Source of the DNA: an uncultured Thermoleophilia bacterium
Lineage (GTDB): Bacteria; Actinomycetota; Thermoleophilia; Miltoncostaeales; Miltoncostaeaceae
Direction of reading: 5' to 3'
Assembly: GCA_947258365.1 (NCBI GenBank)
Contig: CAMYIK010000003.1
Span: 1 to 36,998 of the forward strand
Length of the DNA: 36,998 bases
Shown here: positions 7,768 to 17,200 of the stretch, in pieces
Layout of the letters: every line of letters begins with the position of its first letter
Numbering within the stretch: the first letter of the stretch is position 1
Program-made: the position numbers and the translations under genes
The notes under the pieces: generated by a model
What the model was told of the DNA's origin: nothing
The model's input: the letters and a program-made list of their open reading frames with translations, nothing else
The model's database searches: none

Positions 7768-8160
7768 ATGGCGATGAGCACCGAAGAATGGATCGATGAG
7801 CTCAAGGAGATTTCGGTCCTGGAGCTTTCCGAGCGCATCAAGGCTCTCGAGGAGACCTTCGGCATCACGGCGGCTGCGGCTGCCCCGGTTGCGGTCGCAG
7901 CAGCTCCGGCTGCCAGTGGCGGCGATGGCGGCGACGCCGCTGAGGAGCAGACCGAGTTCACGGTCTCCCTCGAGGGTGCCGGCGACAAGAAGATCCAGGT
8001 GATCAAGGTCGTCCGTTCGGTCACCGGTCTGGGCCTCAAGGAAGCCAAGGCTCTGGTGGACGAGGCTCCGAACCCGATCAAGGAAGGCGTCCCCAAAGAG
8101 GAGGCCGACCAGATCAAGGCTCAGATCGAGGAAGCTGGCGGCGAGGTCAAGGTCTCGTAG
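7768..8160 (+). CDS. rplL: 50S ribosomal protein L7/L12
   Basis: L12 forms the multimeric stalk that recruits translation GTPases. The 130-residue protein has the N-terminal dimer/L10-binding helices ([28 protein letters not shown], seen in parts) and an Ala/Gly-rich hinge (about 33-56). The C-terminal domain has [20 protein letters not shown] and ends GGEVKVS. AGGAGA lies about 10 bases before ATG 7768; a second ATG two codons later is an alternative. A perfect hairpin follows the stop, so transcription probably ends here, and rpoB is 14 kb away. Confidence 0.97.
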   Translation: MAMSTEEWIDELKEISVLELSERIKALEETFGITAAAAAPVAVAAAPAASGGDGGDAAEEQTEFTVSLEGAGDKKIQVIKVVRSVTGLGLKEAKALVDEAPNPIKEGVPKEEADQIKAQIEEAGGEVKVS

Positions 8161-8169
8161 TCGATTCCC

Positions 8170-8204
8170 GATACCTGCCGCGGGCATTGCCCGCGGCAGG
8201 TATC
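8170..8204 (+). terminator. Perfect 16-bp hairpin after rplL
   Basis: The arms 8170-8185 and 8189-8204 (GATACCTGCCGCGGGC and its complement) pair without mismatch around a 3-base ATT loop. No T tract follows. It begins 10 bases after the rplL stop and probably ends the ribosomal-protein transcript or protects its 3' end. Confidence 0.7.
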
Positions 8205-8275
8205 CCAGGGTCTGAGCTCGTACCGCTCGGCCTGATCGGTAGCATCACGTCCTCCGGGTTTCGCCCGGCCGCTCG

Positions 8276-9268
8276 ATGCAGGTACGCCCCAATGAACCCG
8301 TGCTCGCGGGCGCCTTCCGCAAGGACCCCGCCGACGAGGCCTTTCTCGGCGACTTCAACCATGCGCTCGCTGACTTCGAGGATGGCTCGTACGGCGATCT
8401 GCCGGAGGAGTTCCCCACCCTCCATGTGATCGGCGCGCCGCGCTCGGGCACGACGCTGCTCTACCAGGTGCTGGGCAGCGGCTTGGACATCGGCTACGTG
8501 AACAACCTGGTCGCGACTTTTTGGAGAGCGCCGGTCACCGGCCTGAGGCTTGCCCGCAAGCTCGGCCTGGATCGACTGGAGTCATCTTTCGACTCGGCCT
8601 TCGGCCGCACTAGAAGCGTGTCTGAGCCGCACGAGTTCGGCTACTTCTGGAACTACCATCTTCGCTATCCCGATCTGTCAGAGCGCGACCCCGATCACGG
8701 GGCCACGATTGACTGGGAACGCCTGTCGCGCGTGATCATCAACATGTCGGCCTGCATCGGGCGCCCCATCAGCTTCAAGCCGATGCTCTTGATCTGGCAC
8801 CTGGAGGCGCTGGCGCAGGCAATGCCGCGTACCTCCTATATCTGGATCAGGCGCGAGCGTCGTAACACGGCCCTGTCGCTTCTGAAGATGCGCCGCTCAC
8901 TCAGAGGTACGGAGAACGAGTGGGCCTCGTTGAAGCCAGCTGCGGTGCCTGACGAGGATCCGCCCTGGCGGCAGGTCGCGGCCCAGGTGGTCCTGCTGGA
9001 GCAGCGCATCGCCCGCGCAGCGAAGACCCTGGGACCCGAGCGGGTGCTCGAGGTCCACTACGACGATCTTTGTGCCCAGCCGATGACGGTGCTCGAGAAA
9101 ACCCGCGATCTGTTGGGTCGCCAGGGGTTCGCGCCAGAGATCCGGATCGATGCGCTCGCGCCATTTTCGCCTCAATACAACGCCGAGCTCGAGGCGGAGT
9201 TCGGCGAGCGGGTGGACGAGGCCCTCGAGGAGGTCGAGCGACAATTCGCGGAGGTCAGCGATGAGTGA
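8276..9268 (+). CDS. PAPS-dependent sulfotransferase family protein
   Basis: Sulfotransferases move sulfate from PAPS to sugars, lipids or peptides. The 330-residue protein has the 5'-phosphosulfate loop GAPRSGTTLL at residues 53-62 and a 3'-phosphate-binding-like segment IWIRRERRNTALSLL near 189-203. The end is acidic and helical (EERVDEALEEVERQFAEV-like). No signal peptide or membrane span is seen, so it is probably cytoplasmic. No clear ribosome site precedes ATG 8276. Its last codons overlap the start of the lipoyl/acyltransferase gene by eight bases, so the two are coupled and may act on one glycan or lipid. The acceptor is unknown. Confidence 0.85.
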   Translation: MQVRPNEPVLAGAFRKDPADEAFLGDFNHALADFEDGSYGDLPEEFPTLHVIGAPRSGTTLLYQVLGSGLDIGYVNNLVATFWRAPVTGLRLARKLGLDRLESSFDSAFGRTRSVSEPHEFGYFWNYHLRYPDLSERDPDHGATIDWERLSRVIINMSACIGRPISFKPMLLIWHLEALAQAMPRTSYIWIRRERRNTALSLLKMRRSLRGTENEWASLKPAAVPDEDPPWRQVAAQVVLLEQRIARAAKTLGPERVLEVHYDDLCAQPMTVLEKTRDLLGRQGFAPEIRIDALAPFSPQYNAELEAEFGERVDEALEEVERQFAEVSDE

Positions 9269-10370
9269 CGCACCAACGGTGCTCGGGCGTGTCGAGGCGC
9301 CCTTGGTGAATACCAACGAGCCCGATGCTCAGGTCATCGAGCTGCCGCTCCAGGCGTTCTCTGAGATCGCGGTCGGCGATCACATCTGCACCCTCGAGAC
9401 CAGCAAGGCGACCGTCGAGGTCGAGTCCGAGCACAGTGGCTTCGTCGGTCCGTTGACCATCAAGCTGGACGACATCATCAGCGCGGGTGATCTCATCTGC
9501 GAGGTGTTCGACGCGATGCCCGACCAGTCGCAGGTCTCCGACGCCGCCGCCGCGGCTGCTGACGCGGGCGTGAAGATGACCAAGAAGGCGGAGGCGCTGG
9601 CCCGAGAACTCCGCGTAGACCCCTCCGGCCTTCCGACCGGTCGGTTCGTCACCGAGAAGGAGGTCCGCGCCGCGGCTGCGGCTGCGACCCCGGTCGAGCT
9701 GAGCAACGATCTCATCGGGCAAATCAGCGATACGGCGTTGGTCATTTTCGGTGGTGGAGGCCTGGGCAAGACGATCATCGACCTCGTGGGCGCGGCGAAG
9801 ACCTACGAGGTGATCGGAATCATCGATGAGGGCCTCGAGGGCGGCGATGAGGTTCTCGGCGTGCCGGTGCTCGGTGGTCAGCGCTACCTGGCTCCTCTGG
9901 CCGAGGCGGGTCTGCGATACGCAGCGAACGCGGTCGGAGCGATCGGTCGGATCACCACCCGAACGAGGGTCAGTGAGCTGATCTCCGACGCCGGACTGCG
10001 AGGCGCTGTCCTCGTGGAGCCGACGGCGTCCATTGCGGACTCCGCCGAGCTGGACGATGGCGCGCAGATCTACGCGCAGGCGGTGGTCTCCGCTGCGGCC
10101 AAGATCGGCGCCAACACGATCATCAACACCGGCGCGATCGTGTCGCATGACTGCGTTATCGGTGCGAACACCCACGTTGCTCCGGGGGCCGTCTTGGCCG
10201 GCGAGGTCACTGTCGGTGAGGGCTCGCTCGTCGGTATGGGTGCTACGGCCTCGGTCGGCCTCGCCATCGGCGCGCGCGCGGTCATCGGCAACGGGAGCGT
10301 GCTGACGGCTGACGTGCCCGACGGCACCTTTGTCTCGGCCGGCACCGTGTGGTCCGGGGAGCGAAGCTAA
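9261..10370 (+). CDS. Fusion: lipoyl domain, PSBD-like segment and NeuD/PglD-type acyltransferase
   Basis: This 369-residue protein joins three parts. Residues 5-84 form a lipoyl/biotinyl domain whose swinging-arm lysine is Lys49 in LETSKATVEV, flanked by GDHICTL and GDLICEV. After an Ala-rich linker, residues 106-136 (KKAEALARELRVDPSG, then GRFVTEKEV) resemble the E3/E1-binding domain of E2 proteins. Residues 159-369 are a PglD/NeuD-type sugar acyltransferase: the nucleotide-like loop FGGGGLGK (163-170), hexapeptide left-handed beta-helix repeats, and the likely catalytic His296 in VSHDCVIG. The E2 catalytic motif HxxxDG is absent. GGAGG six bases upstream fixes ATG 9261, which overlaps the sulfotransferase stop. 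With E1 alpha and beta nearby, the protein could take an acyl group from E1 on lipoate and pass it to an amino sugar. That reaction is inferred, not known. Confidence 0.85.
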   Translation: MSDAPTVLGRVEAPLVNTNEPDAQVIELPLQAFSEIAVGDHICTLETSKATVEVESEHSGFVGPLTIKLDDIISAGDLICEVFDAMPDQSQVSDAAAAAADAGVKMTKKAEALARELRVDPSGLPTGRFVTEKEVRAAAAAATPVELSNDLIGQISDTALVIFGGGGLGKTIIDLVGAAKTYEVIGIIDEGLEGGDEVLGVPVLGGQRYLAPLAEAGLRYAANAVGAIGRITTRTRVSELISDAGLRGAVLVEPTASIADSAELDDGAQIYAQAVVSAAAKIGANTIINTGAIVSHDCVIGANTHVAPGAVLAGEVTVGEGSLVGMGATASVGLAIGARAVIGNGSVLTADVPDGTFVSAGTVWSGERS

Positions 10371-11355
10371 GCCGGGGTACTGCCCCGCGAGCGCAGTGAA
10401 CGGACGGCATAGCGAGCGCCGCGAACGACGCCCCTTTGCCGGGCTTCATCGCGCAGGATGTTGACACCGTCGCAGACGTGAAGCCACCGGGCCTCACGGG
10501 AAGAGATTCGGGGTGACGTTACGCCGTCCGGGACGGGGTACCCATATGCCTCCAGCACGGGGAGCGCGATGCGCTCGATGCGGCGCTGGACGGCGACGGC
10601 ATCTGTGACTCGTACTTGCGCTGATTCCGCGTCACGACCGTCGTTCGTCCGCGCGATGCGCCGACGGGCTCGGCATGACCCGGAACGGCCAGCATGGAGC
10701 CTTCGAACTCCAGGCCGAGGAACTCCGAGAGGCGACGAAGTTCTCGGACCGGGTCATCGAGCAGGTCCTCGAACCGCACCTCAGCGATGTTCGGCCTGTG
10801 GCGAGCGGCCTGCCGTCGAAACTCGCTGATTCCGTCGACCCACCGCTGGGCGGCGCGAAACATGTTCTTGCCCCACGTCCGGTGTGATGACAGCGCATGG
10901 TCGCGGGCATCGCGCACGATGTGCACGATCCGGGCACTCGGAAAGAGTCGGACCAGCGCCTCGACGGAGACGAGGTACTCGGGCGTCTTGTCACCCCAGA
11001 GGACGTCGCCGCTGTCGTCGATTCGCGCGGCATGGCGCATGAGCGCCTCGTGGACGCCCTGCAGCGTGAAACTGCGGCACCTGGCGTACCACTCATCCGC
11101 CGAGATGACCGGCTCGTCGATGAAGTCGCAGTCATCGAAGTACGGCAGGCGGCGGGCCTGAGCGCAGAACCGCTCGAAGCGACGGCGATCTGTCTGATCG
11201 CCGTCGCGGTCCCAGTTCTCGATCCAGAGAGGGAGAAAGTGCGTCTCGACGATCGCCGGGGATACGCGAGAGTGCCCACTGAGCATCTCGCGGAGCATCT
11301 TCGTACCTGACCGGGGCATGCCGACGACGAAGATCGGACTCGTGGGCGGCGTCAT
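10367..11355 (-). pseudogene. Sulfotransferase gene with a single-base frameshift
   Basis: From ATG 11355 the frame encodes a PAPS sulfotransferase. The 5'-phosphosulfate loop is GMPRSGTKML at residues 12-21, GDKTPEY is at 121-127, and the 3'-phosphate segment is VRDARDHALSSHRT at 147-160. After NQRKYES (residue 250) this frame degenerates and stops at 10519. A shift near 10601-10606, where one base appears lost, restores the expected helical end RRIERIALPVLEAYG and about 78 more residues to a stop at 10367-10369. That would give a normal protein of about 329 residues. It is either a true frameshift that removes the C-terminus or a sequence error. Its restored stop overlaps the stop of the convergent acyltransferase gene. 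The core is intact, so activity cannot be ruled out. Confidence 0.75.
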
Positions 11356-11444
11356 CGTGCTCTTGCCGCCATCGTGCGACGAGGGGCGGTCACGAAGCGA
11401 CCGTAACGCCGCTCTTGTAAAGGGTGGTTAGCCCTTTGCAGGCT

Positions 11445-11462
11445 CGCCCGCCGAGGCGGGCG
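11445..11462. terminator. GC-rich hairpin between E1 beta and sulfotransferase genes
   Basis: CGCCCGC-CGAG-GCGGGCG is a 7-bp stem. On the plus strand TTCTT follows. On the minus strand it lies just past the E1 beta stop and could end the E1 transcript, though with no T tract in that direction. A weaker AAAGGG/CCCTTT repeat lies at 11419-11437. Confidence 0.5.
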
Positions 11463-11476
11463 TTCTTGGCGGTTCT

Positions 11477-12499
11477 CTAGACCGCGGCCGGGTCGAGTGC
11501 CAGCACGGCGTCACGAACCTCGCCGGCGCCGGGCAGCATCATGTTCTCGAGGTTCGGCGCGGAGGGGATGACCCCGTCGTTGGCGGCAACGCGGCGCACC
11601 GGCCGGCGGAGCTGGCCCCAGGCGGCCTCGGTCACCTGTGCGGTGATCTCCGCGCCGATCCCGGCGGTGAGCGTGCCTTCCTCGGCGGTGATCAGCGCGC
11701 CGGTGCGACCGACCGATTCCAGGATCGGAGCAAGGTCCAGCGGCAAGAGTTCACCCAGGACGACGATCTCGCAGAACACCTCGTGCTCGAGGATGAGCTC
11801 GGTCGCCGCCTCGACGGCGATCGGCAGCATGCCTCCGTAGGTGACGATGGTCGCGGCGGCCTCGCCGAAGTCGTTGCCGGAGAGTGTCAGCGCCGGGTAT
11901 GTGCCGGAGCCTTCGCGAACGCTCAGCTCGTCGATGTAGCCGTTCTCGGGCCGCCGGTTGGGGCGGCCGTACATGAGCTTGTTTTCGATCAGGAAGACCG
12001 GCTCGTCGTCGTCGATCGCGGCGTGGGTCATCGCCCGTAGGTCGTGGTACTCGCTCGCGGCGACCACCCGGATGTTCGGCACGCCCATGAGCAGTTTCTC
12101 GAGCGACTGGCTGTGGGTCGGCCCGTATCCACGGCGTCCACCCATCGGCGTGCGCACTACCAGAGGCAGGGTCACCTGGTCGTCGTACATCTCGCGGAAC
12201 TTCGAGATGCCATTGATGATCTGGTCGAAGCCGAGCGCGATGAAGTCGCCGAACATGATCTCCAACACCGGTCGGTAGCCGCGCAGGGCCATGCCCGCCG
12301 CCACACCGAACAGCGATGCCTCGCTGATCGGGGTGGTGATAACTCGCTCCGGCCAGCGATCGCTGAGCCCTTGGCTCACCTTGAACGCTCCGCCGTACGG
12401 GTCCAGTAGGTCTTCGCCGATCAGATAGACGTCATCGCGACGCTCGAAGGCCTCGTGAAGGCCGCCGTTCAGCGCCTGGACACAGCGCTCGGACCTCAT
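11477..12499 (-). CDS. Thiamine-dependent 2-oxoacid dehydrogenase E1, beta subunit
   Basis: E1 beta pairs with E1 alpha to decarboxylate a 2-oxoacid on thiamine diphosphate and transfer the acyl group to a lipoyl arm. The 340 residues have the family's features: LIGEDLLDPYGGAFKV near 26-41, the cofactor-activating glutamate Glu60 in TTPISEASLFGVAAGMAL, GGRRGYGPTHSQSLE near 121-135, and a C-terminal transketolase-like domain (VTYGGMLPIAVEAA, LITAEEGTLTAGIGAEI). Its ATG overlaps the E1 alpha TGA (ATGA), so both subunits are coupled. Substrate (pyruvate, acetoin, branched-chain or other) cannot be told. No E2 or E3 gene is nearby. Confidence 0.92.
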   Translation of the reverse strand: MRSERCVQALNGGLHEAFERRDDVYLIGEDLLDPYGGAFKVSQGLSDRWPERVITTPISEASLFGVAAGMALRGYRPVLEIMFGDFIALGFDQIINGISKFREMYDDQVTLPLVVRTPMGGRRGYGPTHSQSLEKLLMGVPNIRVVAASEYHDLRAMTHAAIDDDEPVFLIENKLMYGRPNRRPENGYIDELSVREGSGTYPALTLSGNDFGEAAATIVTYGGMLPIAVEAATELILEHEVFCEIVVLGELLPLDLAPILESVGRTGALITAEEGTLTAGIGAEITAQVTEAAWGQLRRPVRRVAANDGVIPSAPNLENMMLPGAGEVRDAVLALDPAAV

Positions 12500-13398
12500 G
12501 CCTGGACCGCTCCGGCCACGGGGGCGGCCAAAGCCGCCTCTCGGGCGTCCGCGACTCGCCGCTCCGCCGCTTGCTCGATGTCCGCGCGTAGTTCCGGATC
12601 CAGCCGATCGGCAATCAGGGCGATCGGGTCCGAAGAGGCACGACGCGCTTCGATCTCCGCGGGATCGCGCGTGTCGTCACCCTTGCTGTGCGGACTAAAG
12701 CGATACGTGTCCAGCACCATGAAGAAGGGCTCGCCGGTGGCGCGAATCCGCTCCACGGCGCTTCCCGCGGTCGCGTGGATCTCCTCGACGTCCGTGGTGG
12801 TGATCTCCGCGGTGGGGATTCCGAACGCGGCTGCGCGGGCGCTGATGGAACCGGAGACCGCGAGCTCTTCGGGTGTGGATTGGGCGTAGTGGTTGTTCTC
12901 GACGACGACCATCAACGGCAGCCGCCACAGCGAGGCCATGTTGAGGCACTCATAGAGGGCGCCCTGGCCAAGGGTGCCATCACCGATGAAGACTGTCGTC
13001 ACCGCCCCGCTCTTTCGCTCCCGCTCTGCGAGGGCAATGCCCGTCGCGACTGGCACGATGCTGCCCTGGATGCCGTTGGAGTAGAAGTTGCCCCGGCAAA
13101 GGTGCTGGCTGCCGCCCTTGCCGCCACAGGTTCCCGTGGTGCGGCCGGTGACCTCGGCGATGAGCCCCTCGACATCGTCCGTGAACGCGACGTAGTGACC
13201 GTGACAGCGGTGGTTGCTGAAGATCACATCCCGCTCAGAATCCAGATGAGAGATCACTCCCGCGGCGGTCGCCTCCTGTCCGATGCAGGTGTGGGTGGTG
13301 CCGTTGATCTCTCCTGCCGAGAACATTTCGAGCAGGGTCTCTTCAAGACGTCGAATGACGTACATCTGTTGGTAGAAGCGGGCGAGATCGGACGTCAT
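12496..13398 (-). CDS. Thiamine-dependent 2-oxoacid dehydrogenase E1, alpha subunit
   Basis: From ATG 13398 the protein has 300 residues. It holds the thiamine diphosphate motif GDG at 139-141, 26 residues, then NN at 168-169. FSNHRCHGHYVA near 60-71 and CGGKGGSQHLC near 91-101 are also present. The latter replaces the phosphorylation-loop context of mitochondrial pyruvate dehydrogenase and resembles acetoin/pyruvate-type bacterial E1s. GAGGGG lies about nine bases before this ATG; a longer start at 13449 is not supported. TATAGT on the minus strand at 13464-13469 could be a -10 box. The gene is first in a two-gene unit with E1 beta and lies 2 kb from the lipoyl/acyltransferase fusion, its possible acceptor. 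Confidence 0.92.
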   Translation of the reverse strand: MTSDLARFYQQMYVIRRLEETLLEMFSAGEINGTTHTCIGQEATAAGVISHLDSERDVIFSNHRCHGHYVAFTDDVEGLIAEVTGRTTGTCGGKGGSQHLCRGNFYSNGIQGSIVPVATGIALAERERKSGAVTTVFIGDGTLGQGALYECLNMASLWRLPLMVVVENNHYAQSTPEELAVSGSISARAAAFGIPTAEITTTDVEEIHATAGSAVERIRATGEPFFMVLDTYRFSPHSKGDDTRDPAEIEARRASSDPIALIADRLDPELRADIEQAAERRVADAREAALAAPVAGAVQA

Positions 13399-13481
13399 GC
13401 GTCGGGGCCCCTCGAGGGGCGCGGACCTGCCCGCGCAACCCTTCAGCAAAGGGGGCGCAACGGACTATAGATGGACTGTCA

Positions 13482-13511
13482 TACGGCTGCGCCCGGCCAG
13501 GCACAGCCGTA
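13482..13511. terminator. Interrupted inverted repeat after the orphan gene
   Basis: TACGGCTG pairs with CAGCCGTA, followed after one C/A mismatch by GCC with GGC around loop CGGCCA. It lies five bases past the stop of the minus-strand gene at 13517-13984, upstream of E1 alpha. It may separate the two transcripts; no T tract is present. Confidence 0.45.
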
Positions 13512-13516
13512 CTGGA

Positions 13517-13984
13517 CTAGAGGCTCGCGTGGCGGATCGGTGCCGCCTCGTGCCGCTCGGCCATGAAGAAGTCCGGGCCGACCAGGCTCATGAAGGCGGC
13601 GAAGCCTTTGTTGTCACGGGCTCGTTCGCCGATGACACCCCGGAGCTGCGGCTGCCACACCAGAGAGCTCACGGGGTGAATCGACCACTTGTCGCGCTTG
13701 AAGCGTCGCCAGCAGGCGCGCTCACCGCTGTCGCAGATGACGGCGAGACCGTCGATCAAGCAGGCGAGACCGTCATCGATCTCCCCGATGCTGATCTGCT
13801 CGAAGACGTGATCCAAGAGCAGATCTGATGTGTCGGTGTTGAGCAGGCGTCCCGCGTCGCACCGCGACCATTCGTCCACTGAGCGGGTGGTTCGTACGAA
13901 CCACAGCGGGCGCTCGTCGTTGGTTCGGTAGGGCGTACGGCTGGTTCGGGGTGCCTGATCGGGAGAGGGGACTACGCAGATCAC
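13517..13984 (-). CDS. Orphan protein, unknown function
   Basis: This encodes 155 residues from GTG 13984, with AAGGAG about five bases upstream, good evidence that the frame is used. The N-terminus is Pro/Arg-rich (VVPSPDQAPRTSRTPYRT). The centre reads LLLDHVFEQISIGEIDDGL, followed by Cys/Trp-rich ERACWRRFKRDKW, and the tail is FFMAERHEAAPIRHASL. No known domain recognised; the LDHVFEQIS segment faintly recalls the post-motif II region of class I methyltransferases, but a SAM-binding loop is missing. It lies between the E1 genes and the large regulator, all on the minus strand. It could be a remnant of a longer gene. Confidence 0.6.
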   Translation of the reverse strand: MICVVPSPDQAPRTSRTPYRTNDERPLWFVRTTRSVDEWSRCDAGRLLNTDTSDLLLDHVFEQISIGEIDDGLACLIDGLAVICDSGERACWRRFKRDKWSIHPVSSLVWQPQLRGVIGERARDNKGFAAFMSLVGPDFFMAERHEAAPIRHASL

Positions 13985-14182
13985 AATGGCTCCTTGGAAA
14001 ATCGCGCTATAGGGGTGCGGACCAGGTCGTGTGCGGCTTCGTCTCGCCCCGCCTCGGAGAGCACGGCCGCGGTTGCCATCGTCCGGCCGAGGGGGCGGCG
14101 GGGATGGCGGGTGGGGTGTTGGGGGTTCGCGGCAACGGGCTCTCCGGTCTGATGAACCCAGCAGACCAGGGCGCTGTTACAC

Positions 14183-14199
14183 GCTCGTCACAGACGAGC
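14183..14199. repeat. Small perfect hairpin downstream of the regulator
   Basis: GCTCGTC-ACA-GACGAGC, a 7-bp stem, lies past the regulator's stop and just after the hairpin at 14207-14222 in the minus direction. It may back up termination. The rest of 13985-14246 holds nothing recognised except the ribosome site of the orphan gene. Confidence 0.4.
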
Positions 14200-14206
14200 C
14201 TCCAAA

Positions 14207-14222
14207 GGGGGAGAGCACCCCC
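14207..14222 (-). terminator. Probable terminator of the regulator gene
   Basis: On the minus strand GGGGG-TGCTCT-CCCCC is followed by TTTGGA, beginning 24 bases past the stop at 14247. It is short but GC-only, with a brief T run. Confidence 0.5.
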
Positions 14223-14246
14223 AATCGGGCTATGCCGGCGGCGGGC

Positions 14247-17200
14247 CTACAGGAGAGACGCGTAGAGCTCCCGCGTCTCGTCGCTCGGCTCGACGCCGAG
14301 CGATCCGCGCAGGGTCGCGCGGCACGCGTGGAACTGGCGAAGCGCAAGCGCGCGCTCCCCTGCGGCCGCGTAGGCCTTCATGAGTGCCCGGTGTAGCGCC
14401 TCGCGCTCGGGGTCCGTCGCGAGCAACTCCTGGTACCGCGTGATCGCCGCCACAGGCCGGCCGTTCGCCTGCAGAGCGTCGCCGAGGCGCTCGAGCAGTG
14501 CTGAGCGGCTGCGCTCCAGCTGCGATCGGGCGCGTTGGGCCCATTCGTCGTACGGGAAGTCAGGCAAGAAGTCGCTCGTCCAGAGAGACTCAGCCCGCAG
14601 CAAGCGCTCAAGTCCGGAGTCATCCTCGTTGCCGGGGTCTGCCAGGGCGAGGAAGTCGGCGGCATCCCAGGAGTCCTGCTCGCCGAGCTCCAGCCGGTAG
14701 ACGTCCCCGTCGCGACTGATCATGGATCCGCGCGAGCGAGCGCTGGTCAGCGGATCGAGCGTCCGGCGCAGCGCGTGCAAGGTGGTGTCCAGAGCGCGTG
14801 ATCCTCGCGATGGCTCGAGATCAGGCCAGAGCTCATCCAGGAGCTTGTCGCGGTGCACACCGCTCCTGCCGGCGCAGATCAGCGCGCCGAGCAGCACCCG
14901 TGCCTTGGGCCGGCCGAACTCGGCGTCGGGAACCCGGGTGCCCGAGCGGTAGAGGCGCAGACCCCCAAAGCTCTCGATGCGAATGGGAGGTCGGGGTCGG
15001 GTCTCGAGGATCGCCTTGGCGCGCTCCCCGGCTGCGGCGACCTGAGGCTCAGGGTCCGAGACGAGGGCCGACAAGGTCGAGGGATCGAGGTCCGTGTGCT
15101 CATCAATCGCCTCGCCAAGGGCGACACGGGCCTCCACGTGCGCATCGCCGAGCCGCGTCACGCACTCGTCGAGTACCTCTCGACCGCAGGCGGCGGCGAT
15201 CCTCGCAACGCCGTGCGGATCGCCGATGCCGTTCCGCAAGGCGTGGGCGAGAAGCGGCGCGGCCCGGGGACGCTCCCGGCGCGACCACAAGAAATCGAGG
15301 TCGAGTTCGGCCGTGAAATCGATGGCCTGCCGCAGCCGGGCGTCACCGATCTCTCCTGGGCCATGCAGGTCCGCCGAGATCAGCGCGGCGCGCGCCAAAT
15401 ACCACGACAGCTGGTACCGCTCTCCGAACTCGCACGCCTCCTCGATCAGCTCCCGAGCCAACTTGAGCCGGCCGGTCTCCTCGGCCGCCAGGCTCATTTC
15501 GCACAGCGACATCGGGGCGTCATAGCTATCCCCATAGGCCTCGAGTTCTTCGCGAGCGATGGCGATGTGCGACAGGGCACGCTGCTCGTCGCCGCGCGCG
15601 GCTGCCACCCGAGCGCACGAGGCACTGACGCGGTACGCGGTGCTGGTCGTGCCGCCGGACGTCGAGTGTGGGGTGGCAATCTCGGCGATCGGGATGGCGC
15701 TCTCCCAGTCCCGCAGACCGGCATACGCCAGCAGCCGCCACCACATGCTGAGGGTCTCCGCCGCTGAACCCATGCCGAGTGCCTCGCTGAGGTCCATGAC
15801 GGCCTTGGCCTCGAGCAGGCTCTTCCGGAAGCGTCCGATATCGGCGTAGATCACGACTCTGAAGCCCATGCCGAAGGCGCGCAGCATGTTGGCGTCTTGG
15901 ATCTCGATGGGCTCCAGCCGTGCCAGGGCCTCGTCGATCAGGTCGAGCGCGCGATTGACGTTGCCGGTGGGGAACTCCATGTAGAAGGCCCGCAACATGT
16001 CGGCCGTGGGTCGAAGCAGCGGCGACTCCTGCTCGCTGCCAACCTCCAGCGCGGCCGCGATGTGCTGCTCTGCCTCCTCGGGTCGGCATGCCTGCGCGTG
16101 GGCCACCCCAAGGATGAGGTGCACCATCCCAAGCCCCCGAGCCGAGCGATCCAGCGCGTCGAGGTACTTCTCGCCGGAGGCGATTCGGATTTGGGGGTTG
16201 ATGCCGTAGGTCAGCATTCCCTGCTGGAAGCGATAGAGCGCCGCGGAAGCGGCGTCGTGGGCGTTTGCGGCGATGAGCGCCTCGATCGCGGCGGGCCAGA
16301 GGCGGAAGGCGTCGTCGCGCTGGCGCTGCAAGTACGCCAACAGCGCGTGAGCCATCAGCAATCGCGGGTGCCGCGCCCGGACCTCTTCAGGGATGCGAGC
16401 CAGCCACCCCGCGAGGGTCTCCGCTTCAGGAGTGGCGACCATGGCCTCGGCAACAGGATCCAAGGCCTTGGCGGCTTCGTCGAAGAGCCCTACCGAGAGG
16501 TAGTGGCGCACGGCCTCCTGGTAGTCGCCGGCCTCCTCCCAGGCCTCGCCGGCGCGCGCGTGGATGGCCTGCAGGCGATCCGGAGCGTGCTCTTCGACGC
16601 GCCGGCGCAGGAAGGCTTCGAAGAGGTGGTGGTAACGAAACCACTGGCCTTGGAGCCGCACGATGAACAGGTGATCCGCTCGAAGGGCGTCGATGAGCTC
16701 GCGCGCGTCGTCCCTGCCGGTTACATGCGCCGCGAGCTCAGGCGTGAATCGCTCCAACATGGCGGTGTCGGTCAGGAAGTGCTGCTGGTGCTCCGGGAGC
16801 GACCCGAAGACCTCTTCGGCGAGGTAGTCGAAGTGAGGTGTCTCGCCCGGGTCGGCCAGGTCTCCGGTCTCCGGGCGCGTCGCGAGCAGCAGGCCGCTGA
16901 CCCAGCCCTCGGTCTTTTCGTGGACCTCGCCGATCTGGACCTCGTCGAGCGCGTCGTCACGATCGGCGAGCAGCTGCACCGCTTCGTCGTAGGAGAGCGT
17001 GAGTTGCCGCTCGGCGATCTTGGTCAGGTCCCCGGCCGAGACGCGGCCGAAGCCCGAGGGGAGATTGCGGCGACTGGCGAGCACGAGGTGGACATTCGGC
17101 GGAAGGTCCGCGATTAGCGCCGCGAGGCCATCGAGGGTGGCCTCGTTCAGCGCGTGAACATCATCGAAGGCGATTACGAAGTCGTCGGGAATGGTCGCGA

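Noticed and set aside
9255-10175. 306-codon minus-strand frame opposite the lipoyl/acyltransferase gene
   Set aside because: The plus-strand gene has strong domain matches and a ribosome site; this is its shadow.
15897-17117. 400-codon plus-strand frame inside the large regulator
   Set aside because: It is the shadow of the MalT/BTAD gene, whose motifs on the minus strand are clear.
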